Positions 1-7,174 of a DNA stretch of 41,777 nucleotides are shown one piece after another (position 1 is the first letter of the stretch; each line of letters begins with the position of its first letter). A program made the position numbers and the translations under genes. This DNA is from Pseudomonas juntendi. GTDB taxonomy: Bacteria; Pseudomonadota; Gammaproteobacteria; Pseudomonadales; Pseudomonadaceae. The stretch lies in assembly GCF_009932375.1 (NCBI RefSeq), contig NZ_BLJG01000051.1, positions 1 to 41,777 on the forward strand, written 5' to 3'. The notes beneath the pieces were generated by a model, which saw only the letters and a program-made list of their open reading frames with translations, was not told the DNA's origin and ran no database searches.

Positions 1-1225
1 GTACTGCCCCCCCCGAATCGATCAGCAACAGCCCGTTGCCTTCGATGCGTGCATGCGACTGCTCGGTGGCGCGGTAATGCGGCATCGCACCATTGGCATT
101 GAAGGCTGCAATGGTCGAAAAGCTCAGCGACACGAAATTCGCCCGCCGTGCACGTGCGGCACTCAATTGCTCGTCCACGGTCAGCTCGGTGACGACCTCT
201 CGACCAAGGTTGGCTTCCAGCCAGGCGAAGAATTCGCACAATGCCGCCCCGTCTTCCTCCATGACCTGACGGATGTAGGGGAGATCAGCGTCACCCTTGC
301 AGGCCTTGCTCAGGGTGGTGGGGTTCAGCCCCTCGACCAGCTCCACACCCGCCGGCAAGTTGGCCAACAGGCTGCAGGTGACGCGTGCCGGGTCCAGCAG
401 CAGCCGGCTGCCTGCCGCCACGGCAGCCAGCGCCTGCCCTGCTTCGTTGTAGTCGCGCACTTCGACACCGTCGCTCGCCAGTACCTGGCGCAGGTGCGCA
501 TCCACCTTGCCCTGGCCAACGAACAGCATGGCCTGCTGCTGGCTGATCAAGGCGAAGGCCAGAAACACCGGGTTGTATGAGACGTCGCTACCGCGCAGAT
601 TGAACAGCCAGGCGATGTCATCGAGGGTGGCAATGAAGTGCCAATCGGCCCCCTTGGCCTGCATGGCCTGGCGCAACTGCGCGAGCTTTTGCGCCCGGCT
701 CGTCGTGGCGTGCGGCTGCAAATGCTGATAGACCGGGTTGCCAGGCAGCGCCGGGCGCCCGTCCCACACCTCGCCCAGCAGGTCCTGGTCGGTTACCAGC
801 CGCGCCCCGCGCGCCTTCAGCCGCTCTGCCAATTGCCGCGCCGAGGCCAATGCCATGACGGCACCGTCGACTGCCACGGTGCCGTTGGGCTCAGCGTGCT
901 CTCCCAGCCACTCCAGCGCGCCAGGCTTGCCCGGCGACAGCTTCATCAGCTCGATGCCACTGCCGGCCAATTCATGCTCGGCCTGTTCCCAGTAGCGGCT
1001 ATCGACCCATAGCCCGGCAAACGCCGAGGTCACCACCAGTGTACCCACCGAGCCATGAAACCCCGACAGCCACTGGCGCCCTTGCCAATAGCCGGGCAGG
1101 TATTCGGAGAGGTGCGGGTCGGCTGAAGGCACCAGCAAGGCATCGATGTGCCTTGCCGCCATCGCCTGGCGCAGACGCATCAGGCGCTGTGGCACGCTGT
1201 GTTCAAAGGGGGTCTGCACGTTCAT
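1..1225 (-). CDS. Xaa-Pro aminopeptidase, M24B family (3' end outside window)
   Basis: Cytosolic metallopeptidase of the aminopeptidase P family, predicted to remove the N-terminal residue of X-Pro peptides. The ATG at 1225 follows an AGGAG ribosome site by about 7 nt. The translation (about 405 residues seen) begins MNVQTPFEHSVPQRL and carries a first creatinase-type N-terminal domain (LLVPSADPHLSEY, GFHGS, WVDSRYW), a second creatinase-like domain (residues about 170-310), and then the start of the M24 catalytic fold (SFSTIAAFNANGAMPHY near residue 380, LLLIDSG near 400). The family with two creatinase domains is usually about 600 aa, so roughly a third is missing, including the metal ligands. 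Oddity: at positions 7-14 the sense strand has eight G in a row. As written the frame reads DSGGAV, but with seven G it would read the family motif DSGGQY. This suggests a frameshift or a base-call error right at the edge. Confidence 0.85.
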   Translation of the reverse strand, partial: MNVQTPFEHSVPQRLMRLRQAMAARHIDALLVPSADPHLSEYLPGYWQGRQWLSGFHGSVGTLVVTSAFAGLWVDSRYWEQAEHELAGSGIELMKLSPGKPGALEWLGEHAEPNGTVAVDGAVMALASARQLAERLKARGARLVTDQDLLGEVWDGRPALPGNPVYQHLQPHATTSRAQKLAQLRQAMQAKGADWHFIATLDDIAWLFNLRGSDVSYNPVFLAFALISQQQAMLFVGQGKVDAHLRQVLASDGVEVRDYNEAGQALAAVAAGSRLLLDPARVTCSLLANLPAGVELVEGLNPTTLSKACKGDADLPYIRQVMEEDGAALCEFFAWLEANLGREVVTELTVDEQLSAARARRANFVSLSFSTIAAFNANGAMPHYRATEQSHARIEGNGLLLIDSGGAV

Positions 1226-1411
1226 GCGCTCTCCTGCGGCTACATCACGGTTGATCCAATAGGCGGATAATGGAGCAGGCGCCAAAGCCCTGCAATCGCC
1301 CAGGCGGAAACCGGAACCGTCCTACACAAGGACCGCCGATCAAGTATTGCTGAACTTCCCCAGGGTCACGGCTTCACACACTGTACATTCGCCACACACA
1401 GGCAGCAGACC

Positions 1412-2524
1412 ATGCCCAGTGCCTGCCCCGCTAAAACTGCAGTCGTGCTGCTCGACACTCGGGAACATACACCCGAGCATGAGCGGGCCGTGCACCTGAA
1501 GCTCGCCGAGGGCCTGGCACGCTTGCTGGGCTGCCCCCATGTGCAGCCCACCCGGCTGCCTGTTGCCACCGACAACTGCTATTGCATCCCGACCGAAACC
1601 CTGACCGACACCGAGCAGGCTGCCAGCCTGGGCATTGTCAGTGAGTCCGATCTGTTCGGCGGCTTAGTACCCTGCCCCTACATGGCCACCAAAGCCATTT
1701 CCCACCCGCTGCCGGCGGGAGCCACCAGCCCTGCGGGCTGGACCGATGGCTTCGCCCGCCAGGCCGGCGACGCCTTGCTGCGCGGTTTTACGGTGTTCAG
1801 CAAACCCGATGCCCGCAATGCTGCAGCCTTGCTGTTGCGCGCTGGCCCTGTGCGGGTCAAGCCAGTACGGGCCAGCGCAGGCCGCGGGCAACAGGTGATC
1901 ACAGAACTGGACCAGCTGACCCCTTTGCTGAACAGTATGGACGACCAGCAGTTGGCGGTATGGGGACTGGTGCTGGAAGAAGACCTGAGCCAAGTGCAGA
2001 CCTTCAGCGTTGGTCAGGTCAGGGTGGCCGGCCTCACCTGCAGCTACCATGGCACCCAGCAACTCACCCGTGACCATCAGGGCTGCGAGGTGTACGGTGG
2101 ATCTGACCTGATCGTAGTCCGTGGCGACTATCAGGCCCTGTTGCAACGCCCCCTTGAAGACCACCTGCGGCTGGCCGTGAACCAGGCCATGGTCTACGAA
2201 CAGGCTGCCGAACGGCATTTTCCGGGCTTTGTGGCGTCGCGGCGCAACTACGATATCGCCCGCGGCACCACTGCCTCCGGCCAGCCATGCAGCGGGGTAC
2301 TCGAACAATCCTGGCGCCTGGGCGGTGCCAGCAGCGCCGAGCTGCTGGCCCTGCAGGCATTTGCCGACGACCCGGCACTGCAGCAGGTACGTGCGTCCAC
2401 CCATGAAGTGTTCGGTAGCGCCGACCTGCCCGCGGATGCCACCCTTTTCTACCAAGGAAACGACAGTGAACTCGGACAACTCAGCAAATTTGCGCGGATT
2501 CGCGAGCATGGCCATTCAGAGTGA
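1412..2524 (+). CDS. DUF3182 family protein
   Basis: Protein of 370 aa that I recognise as DUF3182, a Pseudomonas/Burkholderia family without an assigned function. The N-terminus (residues 1-60) contains a thiol-rich stretch around CYCIPTETL. The middle has a Lys/Gly-rich segment, VRVKPVRASAGRGQQ near residue 150, followed by an acidic VLEEDLS near 190. That arrangement resembles the nucleotide-binding part of ATP-grasp enzymes; the resemblance is my inference. No signal peptide or membrane segment is visible. The ATG at 1412 has a weak purine-rich site (AGGCAG). Its last 59 nt overlap the next gene if that gene starts at GTG 2466, which suggests translational coupling and a joint function. 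The gene is divergent from the aminopeptidase across a 186-nt spacer in which I see no clear promoter. Confidence 0.85.
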   Translation: MPSACPAKTAVVLLDTREHTPEHERAVHLKLAEGLARLLGCPHVQPTRLPVATDNCYCIPTETLTDTEQAASLGIVSESDLFGGLVPCPYMATKAISHPLPAGATSPAGWTDGFARQAGDALLRGFTVFSKPDARNAAALLLRAGPVRVKPVRASAGRGQQVITELDQLTPLLNSMDDQQLAVWGLVLEEDLSQVQTFSVGQVRVAGLTCSYHGTQQLTRDHQGCEVYGGSDLIVVRGDYQALLQRPLEDHLRLAVNQAMVYEQAAERHFPGFVASRRNYDIARGTTASGQPCSGVLEQSWRLGGASSAELLALQAFADDPALQQVRASTHEVFGSADLPADATLFYQGNDSELGQLSKFARIREHGHSE

Positions 2525-3278
2525 AACCGTCGAACTGCAGGTCGAGAACGACCGCATCGCCGGGACCTTGGTCAGCCCTGGCAGCAAGATGCCAGGTATT
2601 CTCTTCGTCCACGGCTGGGGTGGCAGCCAGCAACGTGACCTGGCTCGCGCCCGACACATCACCGGCCTGGGCTGCGTGTGCATGACCTTCGACCTGCGCG
2701 GCCATGAAAAAACCCAAAGCCAGCGCCTGACCGTTACCCGTGAGCAGAACCTGCAAGACCTGCTGGTGGCTTACGACCGCCTGATCAGCCACCCGGCGGT
2801 CGACAGCAACGCCATCGCCATCATCGGCAGCAGCTATGGCGGCTACCTGGCCACCTTGCTGACCCGCGAACGCCCGGTGAAATGGCTGGCCCTGCGGGTG
2901 CCGGCCATGTACTGGGACGAAGAATGGGACAGCCCCAAGCAAGCCCTTGATCGTCAGCGCTTGAATGCCTACCGCCAGCGCCCCCTGGGGCCAGCCGACA
3001 ACCGCGCCCTGGCCGCCTGCGCCGAGTTCGTCGGTGATGTGCTGCTGGTGGAGTCCGAACAGGACGACTATGTCCCGCACAGCACCTTGATGAGCTACCG
3101 CTCGGCATTCGTCAGCGCCCACTCACTGACCCACCGCATGGTCGACGGCGCCGACCACGCGTTATCCAGTGAAGAAAGCCAGAAAGCCTACAGCTCGATG
3201 CTGGCGGCATGGATCAGCGAAATGGTCATCGGTGCCCGCCTGGACCGCTACCCACACTACGCACCGTGGTACGCCTGA
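2466..3278 (+). CDS. Alpha/beta hydrolase (dienelactone hydrolase-like)
   Basis: Predicted cytosolic serine hydrolase of 270 aa. I chose the GTG at 2466 because AAGGA lies 7 nt upstream (2454-2458). The in-frame ATG at 2508 has no ribosome site but is the alternative (256 aa). Residues from the GTG: oxyanion strand ILFVHGWGG at 45-53, nucleophile elbow GSSYGG with Ser123, acid at Asp200 or Asp201 (ESEQDDYVP), and base His231 (GADHAL). This is a complete triad in the usual order. The substrate is unknown. The 5' end lies inside the DUF3182 gene and the 3' end overlaps the convergent ABM gene by 22 nt, so it probably shares the DUF3182 transcript. Confidence 0.85.
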   Translation: MNSDNSANLRGFASMAIQSETVELQVENDRIAGTLVSPGSKMPGILFVHGWGGSQQRDLARARHITGLGCVCMTFDLRGHEKTQSQRLTVTREQNLQDLLVAYDRLISHPAVDSNAIAIIGSSYGGYLATLLTRERPVKWLALRVPAMYWDEEWDSPKQALDRQRLNAYRQRPLGPADNRALAACAEFVGDVLLVESEQDDYVPHSTLMSYRSAFVSAHSLTHRMVDGADHALSSEESQKAYSSMLAAWISEMVIGARLDRYPHYAPWYA

Positions 3279-3637
3279 CCCTCACCTACCTGGCAATGCA
3301 GGCCGCCATCGGCGTTGCGCACCAGGCTGCGCAAGGTCTGGTAGGCCGCAAAATTGACACCCCGTGCCTGGTGCCGGCGCAACAGCTCGAGGAAGGGTTC
3401 CTCGTTGAAATACACGGCCGCCGCCGACCAGGCCTGGCGTGACTGCCACTGAAGGTACTGCAGCACCCGGCTGCCATCGTCGCTTGCCTGAATGCTGACG
3501 CCTTGCAGGCCTTCACAGCGCGCTGCCAACACTTCGCTGCGCACCACCAGCGCTTGAGCCAACGCCTGCTGGCACGGGCTCGGCACTTCATATTCGATCA
3601 TCTGGGTGAACCACAGGGATTGAGGGTTTGCCGACAT
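3257..3637 (-). CDS. Antibiotic biosynthesis monooxygenase (ABM) domain protein
   Basis: Small protein of 126 aa with one ABM-type ferredoxin-like domain: MIEYEVPSPCQQALAQAL in strand 1, then SRVLQYLQWQSRQAW and a C-terminal alpha region. ABM proteins without cofactors often oxidise quinols or aromatic compounds, or act as small stress enzymes. The ATG at 3637 has AGGAG 7 nt upstream. The gene resembles in size and domain the P. aeruginosa SoxR target PA2274 (from memory). That fits the SoxR-type promoter in the spacer just upstream (3681-3711). Its 3' end overlaps the convergent hydrolase gene by 22 nt. Cys23 (in PSPCQQ) lies in the first strand-helix turn; whether it matters is unknown. Confidence 0.85.
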   Translation of the reverse strand: MSANPQSLWFTQMIEYEVPSPCQQALAQALVVRSEVLAARCEGLQGVSIQASDDGSRVLQYLQWQSRQAWSAAAVYFNEEPFLELLRRHQARGVNFAAYQTLRSLVRNADGGLHCQVGEGQAYHGA

Positions 3638-3680
3638 CGACAGTCTCCTGGCTACGGGCGCATGCAGCGCGATGCCGAGC

Positions 3681-3711
3681 AGGGTAAAACCTCAAGTTAA
3701 GTCAAGGTCAA
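3681..3711 (-). promoter_or_regulatory. SoxR-type promoter with near-consensus SoxR box
   Basis: Minus-strand promoter TTGACC (3711-3706), a 19-nt spacer, then TACCCT (3686-3681). The long spacer is typical of MerR-family (SoxR) promoters. The spacer covers the near-dyad ACCTCAAGTTAAGTCAAGGT at 3689-3708, which matches the SoxR box ACCTCAAGTTAACTTGAGGT at 17 of 20 positions. The predicted transcript would start near 3674, 37 nt before the ABM gene's ATG. The box identity is from memory of the consensus; regulation is inferred. Confidence 0.65.
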
Positions 3712-3727
3712 GCGGTTTGTGCACGCG

Positions 3728-4723
3728 CTACGCCGTTACCGCAAAGCGTCGCCGGTACTCACTCGGCGTCAACCCGGTGATGCGCTGAAAGGCTTTGCGA
3801 AACGCCCCCGGATCCTGATAGCCAACCCCCCAGGCGATCTGCTCGACATTGCGCCGGGTGAACTCCAGCAACCGGCACGCGCGCCCTACGCGCACCTGCT
3901 GGCAGTATTCGGTGGGGCGCAACCCGGTGGCGGCTCGAAAACGCCGCAGGAACGTGCGCGCTTCCAACCCCGCGCAGGCTGCCATTGCAGCCAGGTCTGC
4001 ATGCTGCCCGTCACTGCCCTGCAGCCAATGCTGCACTTTCAGGATGGCTTCGTCGCCATGGTCCAGGCGAGGGTTGAACAACGCCCCGGGCAATGCCGCG
4101 GTGACAGGTTCGACTGCCAGATAGCGGGCAGTTTCCCGCGCTACCGTCGCCCCCAGAAAACGTTCGAGCAGCCGCAGCCCCAGGTCGGTCCAGGCCATCA
4201 ACCCCGCCGAGGTGACAATGTCGCCGTCGTCCAGTACCGGCTGCTGGGTCTGCACGCGCACGTTGGGGAACCGCTGCGCCAGCGCCTGCACGTAGTTCCA
4301 GTGGGTACAGGCCGGGCGACCATCCAGCAAGCCACTGGCGGCGATGAAAAACACGCCGATACACACCGACGCCAGCACCGCGCCACGCCCGTGCAACAGG
4401 CACAGGGACGACCGATGCTGTTCCAGCAGGTCGCCATGCGGGGTCGATTCCAGGCTTGGCGGGATGATCAGGACACGCACACCTGCCAAGTCGACAGCCG
4501 GGCTGCCAGGGGCCAGCTGCAAGTGACCTGCGACGTCGGCCTGCCAGAAGCTGATGCGCACCTGCGGCAACGCGACAGCACCCAGTTCGGCTGCGACCCG
4601 ATTGGCCACGGTAAAGAGGTCGCGCAGGCCATACAGGGCAGCCTGCTGTACCCCAGGGTAAAGCAGCAAGCCGATGTCCAGCCTGGCCGTGTTGTCAGTT
4701 TTCACCCGCATAGTGTCGTTCAC
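3728..4723 (-). CDS. GlxA-type AraC-family transcriptional regulator
   Basis: DNA-binding regulator of about 331 aa. It has an N-terminal DJ-1/PfpI-like domain (LDIGLLLYPGVQQAALYGL near residues 15-35, and the SVCIGVFFIAASGLLDGR region near 110-130) and a C-terminal AraC double helix-turn-helix (residues about 225-330, ending GLTPSEYRRRF). The start is uncertain: GTG 4723 has TGAGGA 7 nt upstream and is preferred, while ATG 4711 (4 codons later) and GTG 4747 are alternatives. It is divergent from the cysteine hydrolase at 4794, with about 70 nt between them. GlxA-like regulators often sit beside isochorismatase-family genes, so it probably controls that neighbour. The ligand is unknown. Confidence 0.85.
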   Translation of the reverse strand: MNDTMRVKTDNTARLDIGLLLYPGVQQAALYGLRDLFTVANRVAAELGAVALPQVRISFWQADVAGHLQLAPGSPAVDLAGVRVLIIPPSLESTPHGDLLEQHRSSLCLLHGRGAVLASVCIGVFFIAASGLLDGRPACTHWNYVQALAQRFPNVRVQTQQPVLDDGDIVTSAGLMAWTDLGLRLLERFLGATVARETARYLAVEPVTAALPGALFNPRLDHGDEAILKVQHWLQGSDGQHADLAAMAACAGLEARTFLRRFRAATGLRPTEYCQQVRVGRACRLLEFTRRNVEQIAWGVGYQDPGAFRKAFQRITGLTPSEYRRRFAVTA

Positions 4724-4793
4724 GCCAATCCTCAGGTCGGGCCCCACAGCCTATAACTAACGCCAACCCACGACTACTGCCACAGGAGGCAGC

Positions 4794-5348
4794 ATGAACA
4801 AGCACGCGCTGATCATCATCGACATCCAGAACGACTACTTCCCAGGCGGCAAGTGGCCCCTCGATGGGGCTGAGGCAGCGGCCGAAAACGCGGCCCGCGT
4901 GCTGGCCGCGGCCCGCACGCGCGGCGACTTGGTGGTGCACGTGCGGCATGAGTTCACCAGCGCCGATGCGCCATTCTTTGCCCCGGGTTCGCCGGGCGCC
5001 GCCTTCTACAGCAAGGTCCAGCCGGCTGCAGGCGAGCCGGTGATACTCAAGCACAAGGTCAACGCCTTTCTCGAAACTGGCCTTGAACAAACGCTCCGAA
5101 CGCATGGCATCGAAGCCGTGACCATCGTTGGCAGCATGAGCCACATGTGCATTGATGCCGCTACCCGGGCAGCCGCCGACCTGGGCTTTGAAGTGACCGT
5201 GGTGCACGATGCCTGCGCGACCCTGGCACTGACGTTCGACGGCAAGCAGGTGCCAGCGGCCCAGGTACAGGATGCGACCATGGCAGCGTTGGCCTTTGCC
5301 TACGCCAAAGTCGTGAAGACGAGCGAAATGGTGGCCGCACAGGCTTGA
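4794..5348 (+). CDS. Isochorismatase-family cysteine hydrolase
   Basis: Cytosolic hydrolase of 184 aa in the isochorismatase/nicotinamidase superfamily. The full catalytic triad is visible: Asp10 (IIIDIQNDYF), Lys86 (VILKHKVNAF) and Cys119 (VGSMSHMCIDAATRAA). The cis-peptide region precedes the Cys as in family members. The substrate could be an amide or a vinyl ether; nothing in the sequence decides between them. A strong ribosome site (AGGAGG) lies 5 nt before ATG 4794. A hairpin at 5356-5372 follows the stop. The divergent GlxA-type regulator upstream is its likely controller. Confidence 0.9.
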   Translation: MNKHALIIIDIQNDYFPGGKWPLDGAEAAAENAARVLAAARTRGDLVVHVRHEFTSADAPFFAPGSPGAAFYSKVQPAAGEPVILKHKVNAFLETGLEQTLRTHGIEAVTIVGSMSHMCIDAATRAAADLGFEVTVVHDACATLALTFDGKQVPAAQVQDATMAALAFAYAKVVKTSEMVAAQA

Positions 5349-5355
5349 GGTGCTC

Positions 5356-5372
5356 GGGGCGCTTTGCGCCCC
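5356..5372. terminator. GC hairpin between convergent genes
   Basis: Perfect 7-bp stem GGGGCGC, loop TTT, GCGCCCC. It lies between the convergent cysteine hydrolase (stop at 5348) and the XRE-cupin gene (stop at 5427). No T-run follows on either side, so it may be a bidirectional transcript-end structure rather than a classic intrinsic terminator. Confidence 0.5.
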
Positions 5373-5426
5373 ATCCCGCCGGCAGATCACTTGCACGCCA
5401 CCACGGGGCGTCGAACCTGCGGGGCC

Positions 5427-6002
5427 TCAAATCACCACATTGCGCACAAACCGCACCGGCACAGTGCCATCGTTCCGGTAGGCGTACTGGCAATTGCTGG
5501 GGAATACCTGGAACTGCCCCACCTGCAGGCGATGTTCCATCCCCTCGATGATCAGGGTAAGTTGCCCTGCGCACACATAGATCTGCTCACTCCAACCCTC
5601 GGCATCGGCTTCGCTGGCATAACGCTCGCCCGGCGCCAGCGTCCACTCCCACAGCTCGACCTCGCGCCGCGCCGCGCTGGTGCCCAGCAAAACCGCCCGG
5701 CTCTGGGGGTGCTCGCCCGCCCAGGCCAGCTCTTCGATACGCCCTGGATCACGCAGGTCCGGCGCCTGAATCAGCGTACTGAAGGCCACCCCCAACGCCT
5801 CGGCGATCAAATCCAGGGTGGTCAGGCTGACATTCTTTTCCCCCGCCTCGATGGCCACCAGCATGCGCCGGCTGACCCCCGAGCGTTCAGCCAGTACCGC
5901 CTGGCTCATACCAGCGGCATTGCGCAGGCTGCGAACATTGAGGCTGACGTGTTGCAGCACCGAACCACGGTGCGCGGATTCTTTGTGCACTATATTGCTC
6001 AC
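5427..6002 (-). CDS. XRE-family regulator with C-terminal cupin
   Basis: Regulator of about 191 aa: a helix-turn-helix of the XRE type at residues 22-76 (VRSLRNAAGMSQAVLAERSGVSRRMLVAIE, with GVAFSTL after it) and a cupin fold at about 105-190 (ELWEWTLAPGERY, YVCAGQLTLIIEG, GQFQVFPSNCQYAYRN). The cupin probably senses a small molecule. I place the start at GTG 6002; GTG 5990 is possible, and a longer in-frame extension to 6188 would run into the neighbour's coding region and is rejected. It is divergent from the EamA transporter across about 70 nt that hold a perfect palindrome, so it likely represses itself and the transporter. Confidence 0.85.
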   Translation of the reverse strand: MSNIVHKESAHRGSVLQHVSLNVRSLRNAAGMSQAVLAERSGVSRRMLVAIEAGEKNVSLTTLDLIAEALGVAFSTLIQAPDLRDPGRIEELAWAGEHPQSRAVLLGTSAARREVELWEWTLAPGERYASEADAEGWSEQIYVCAGQLTLIIEGMEHRLQVGQFQVFPSNCQYAYRNDGTVPVRFVRNVVI

Positions 6003-6015
6003 CGGTCTGTATTGC

Positions 6016-6027
6016 GCAGTATACTGC
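6016..6027. promoter_or_regulatory. Perfect 12-bp palindrome, putative operator
   Basis: GCAGTATACTGC is identical on both strands and sits midway between the XRE-cupin start (6002) and the transporter start (6075). Each strand reads TATACT within it, so it could overlap a -10 element in both directions. The XRE-cupin protein is the obvious binder, by inference. Confidence 0.55.
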
Positions 6028-6074
6028 CCACTTTGCGGCGATTGTGCGCCGCCTGACGCCGAGTGTGCAAGACC

Positions 6075-7025
6075 ATGATCCAGCCCAGCAGCAAGCCAAC
6101 CCCCACCGTTACCTTTCGCCTGAGCAAGGCAGAAGTCGTGCTGGTGTTCATTACCATGTTGTGGGGCGGCACCTTTCTGCTTGTCCATAACGTGATGAGT
6201 GTCAGCGGCCCGATGTTCTTCGTCGGCCTGCGCTTTGCGGCAGCGGCGTTGTTCGTGGGCGTGGTGTCAGCGCGGGCGCTGCCTGGGCTGACCTTCACCG
6301 AGCTCAAGGCCGGCATGCTGATCGGTGTCACGATCATGCTCGGCTATGGTTTGCAGACCATGGGCCTGCAAACCATCAGCAGCAGCCAGTCGGCGTTCAT
6401 CACTGCGCTGTATGTGCCGTTCGTGCCCCTGTTGCAGTGGCTGGTACTCGGCCGCCGGCCAGGCCTGATGCCCAGCATCGGCATTTGCCTGGCGTTCGCC
6501 GGCCTGATGCTGCTGGCCGGCCCGGAAGGCGGCAGCCTGCATTTCAGTGAAGGCGAAATGGTGACCTTGGTCAGCGCTGTGGCGATCGCCGGCGAGATCA
6601 TCCTGATCAGCCGCTACGCCGGCCAGGTCGATGTGCGTCGGGTCACCGTTGTCCAGTTGGCGACCGCGTCGGTGTTGGCGTTTTTGATGATCGTCCCGAC
6701 CCAGGAGCGCATCCCCGACTTTTCCTGGCTGCTGCTGGTAAGCGCCGTAGGCCTGGGCGCGATGAGTGCGGTAATCCAGGTGGCGATGAACTGGGCGCAG
6801 AAGTCGGTCTCGCCCACCCGGGCAACGCTTATTTATGCTGGTGAGCCGGTGTGGGCTGGTATCGTCGGGCGAATCGCCGGCGAACGGCTCCCCGGCGTGG
6901 CACTGCTGGGCGGCCTGCTGATCGTGATCGCGGTGGTAGTCAGCGAACTCAAGGTACGGCGGCGCAGCGAATGCGCCACAGCGGACGACGAACAGGTACC
7001 GGGTGAGCGGCAGGCAGGCCTATGA
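6075..7025 (+). CDS. EamA/DMT-family inner-membrane transporter
   Basis: Drug/metabolite transporter superfamily protein of about 316 aa with two EamA repeats and about ten hydrophobic segments. The first repeat begins EVVLVFITMLWGGTFLLVH and FFVGLRFAAAALFVG; the second has GEIILISRYAG and ends ATLIYAGEPVWAGIVGRI. The start ATG 6075 is preferred over GTG 6063, but neither has a good ribosome site. Likely an exporter of amino acids or small metabolites; the substrate cannot be told. The C-terminal tail after residue about 295 is hydrophilic. It is divergent from and probably controlled by the XRE-cupin regulator. Confidence 0.85.
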   Translation: MIQPSSKPTPTVTFRLSKAEVVLVFITMLWGGTFLLVHNVMSVSGPMFFVGLRFAAAALFVGVVSARALPGLTFTELKAGMLIGVTIMLGYGLQTMGLQTISSSQSAFITALYVPFVPLLQWLVLGRRPGLMPSIGICLAFAGLMLLAGPEGGSLHFSEGEMVTLVSAVAIAGEIILISRYAGQVDVRRVTVVQLATASVLAFLMIVPTQERIPDFSWLLLVSAVGLGAMSAVIQVAMNWAQKSVSPTRATLIYAGEPVWAGIVGRIAGERLPGVALLGGLLIVIAVVVSELKVRRRSECATADDEQVPGERQAGL

Positions 7026-7116
7026 AGCAGCCAACTGCAGCTATGCTTTGTAAAAAACTGTTATAAAAAAATCACTTGTCACAGTCTATTTGTAGGATTC
7101 TGCGACAGCTTGCGTG

Positions 7117-7145
7117 TTGGTGATCACCCCCCCGGCACGTATGAT
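7117..7145 (+). promoter_or_regulatory. Candidate promoter of the mnh operon with palindrome over -35
   Basis: TTGGTG (7117-7122), 17-nt spacer, TATGAT (7140-7145) gives a sigma-70-like promoter about 30 nt before the mnhA ATG. The perfect palindrome GGTGATCACC (7119-7128) overlaps the -35 box and could be an operator. The rest of the 7026-7174 spacer shows A-rich stretches only. Confidence 0.45.
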
Positions 7146-7174
7146 CCTTGCAAACTTCTCCAGAATAGGCCGCT

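Noticed and set aside
3719..4756. Plus-strand frame of 345 aa opposite the GlxA regulator
   Set aside because: No recognisable domain, while the minus strand shows complete DJ-1 and AraC domains.
5356..5372. Taken at first for a REP element
   Set aside because: It lacks the REP flanks (GTGGGAGC); it is just a hairpin between convergent genes.
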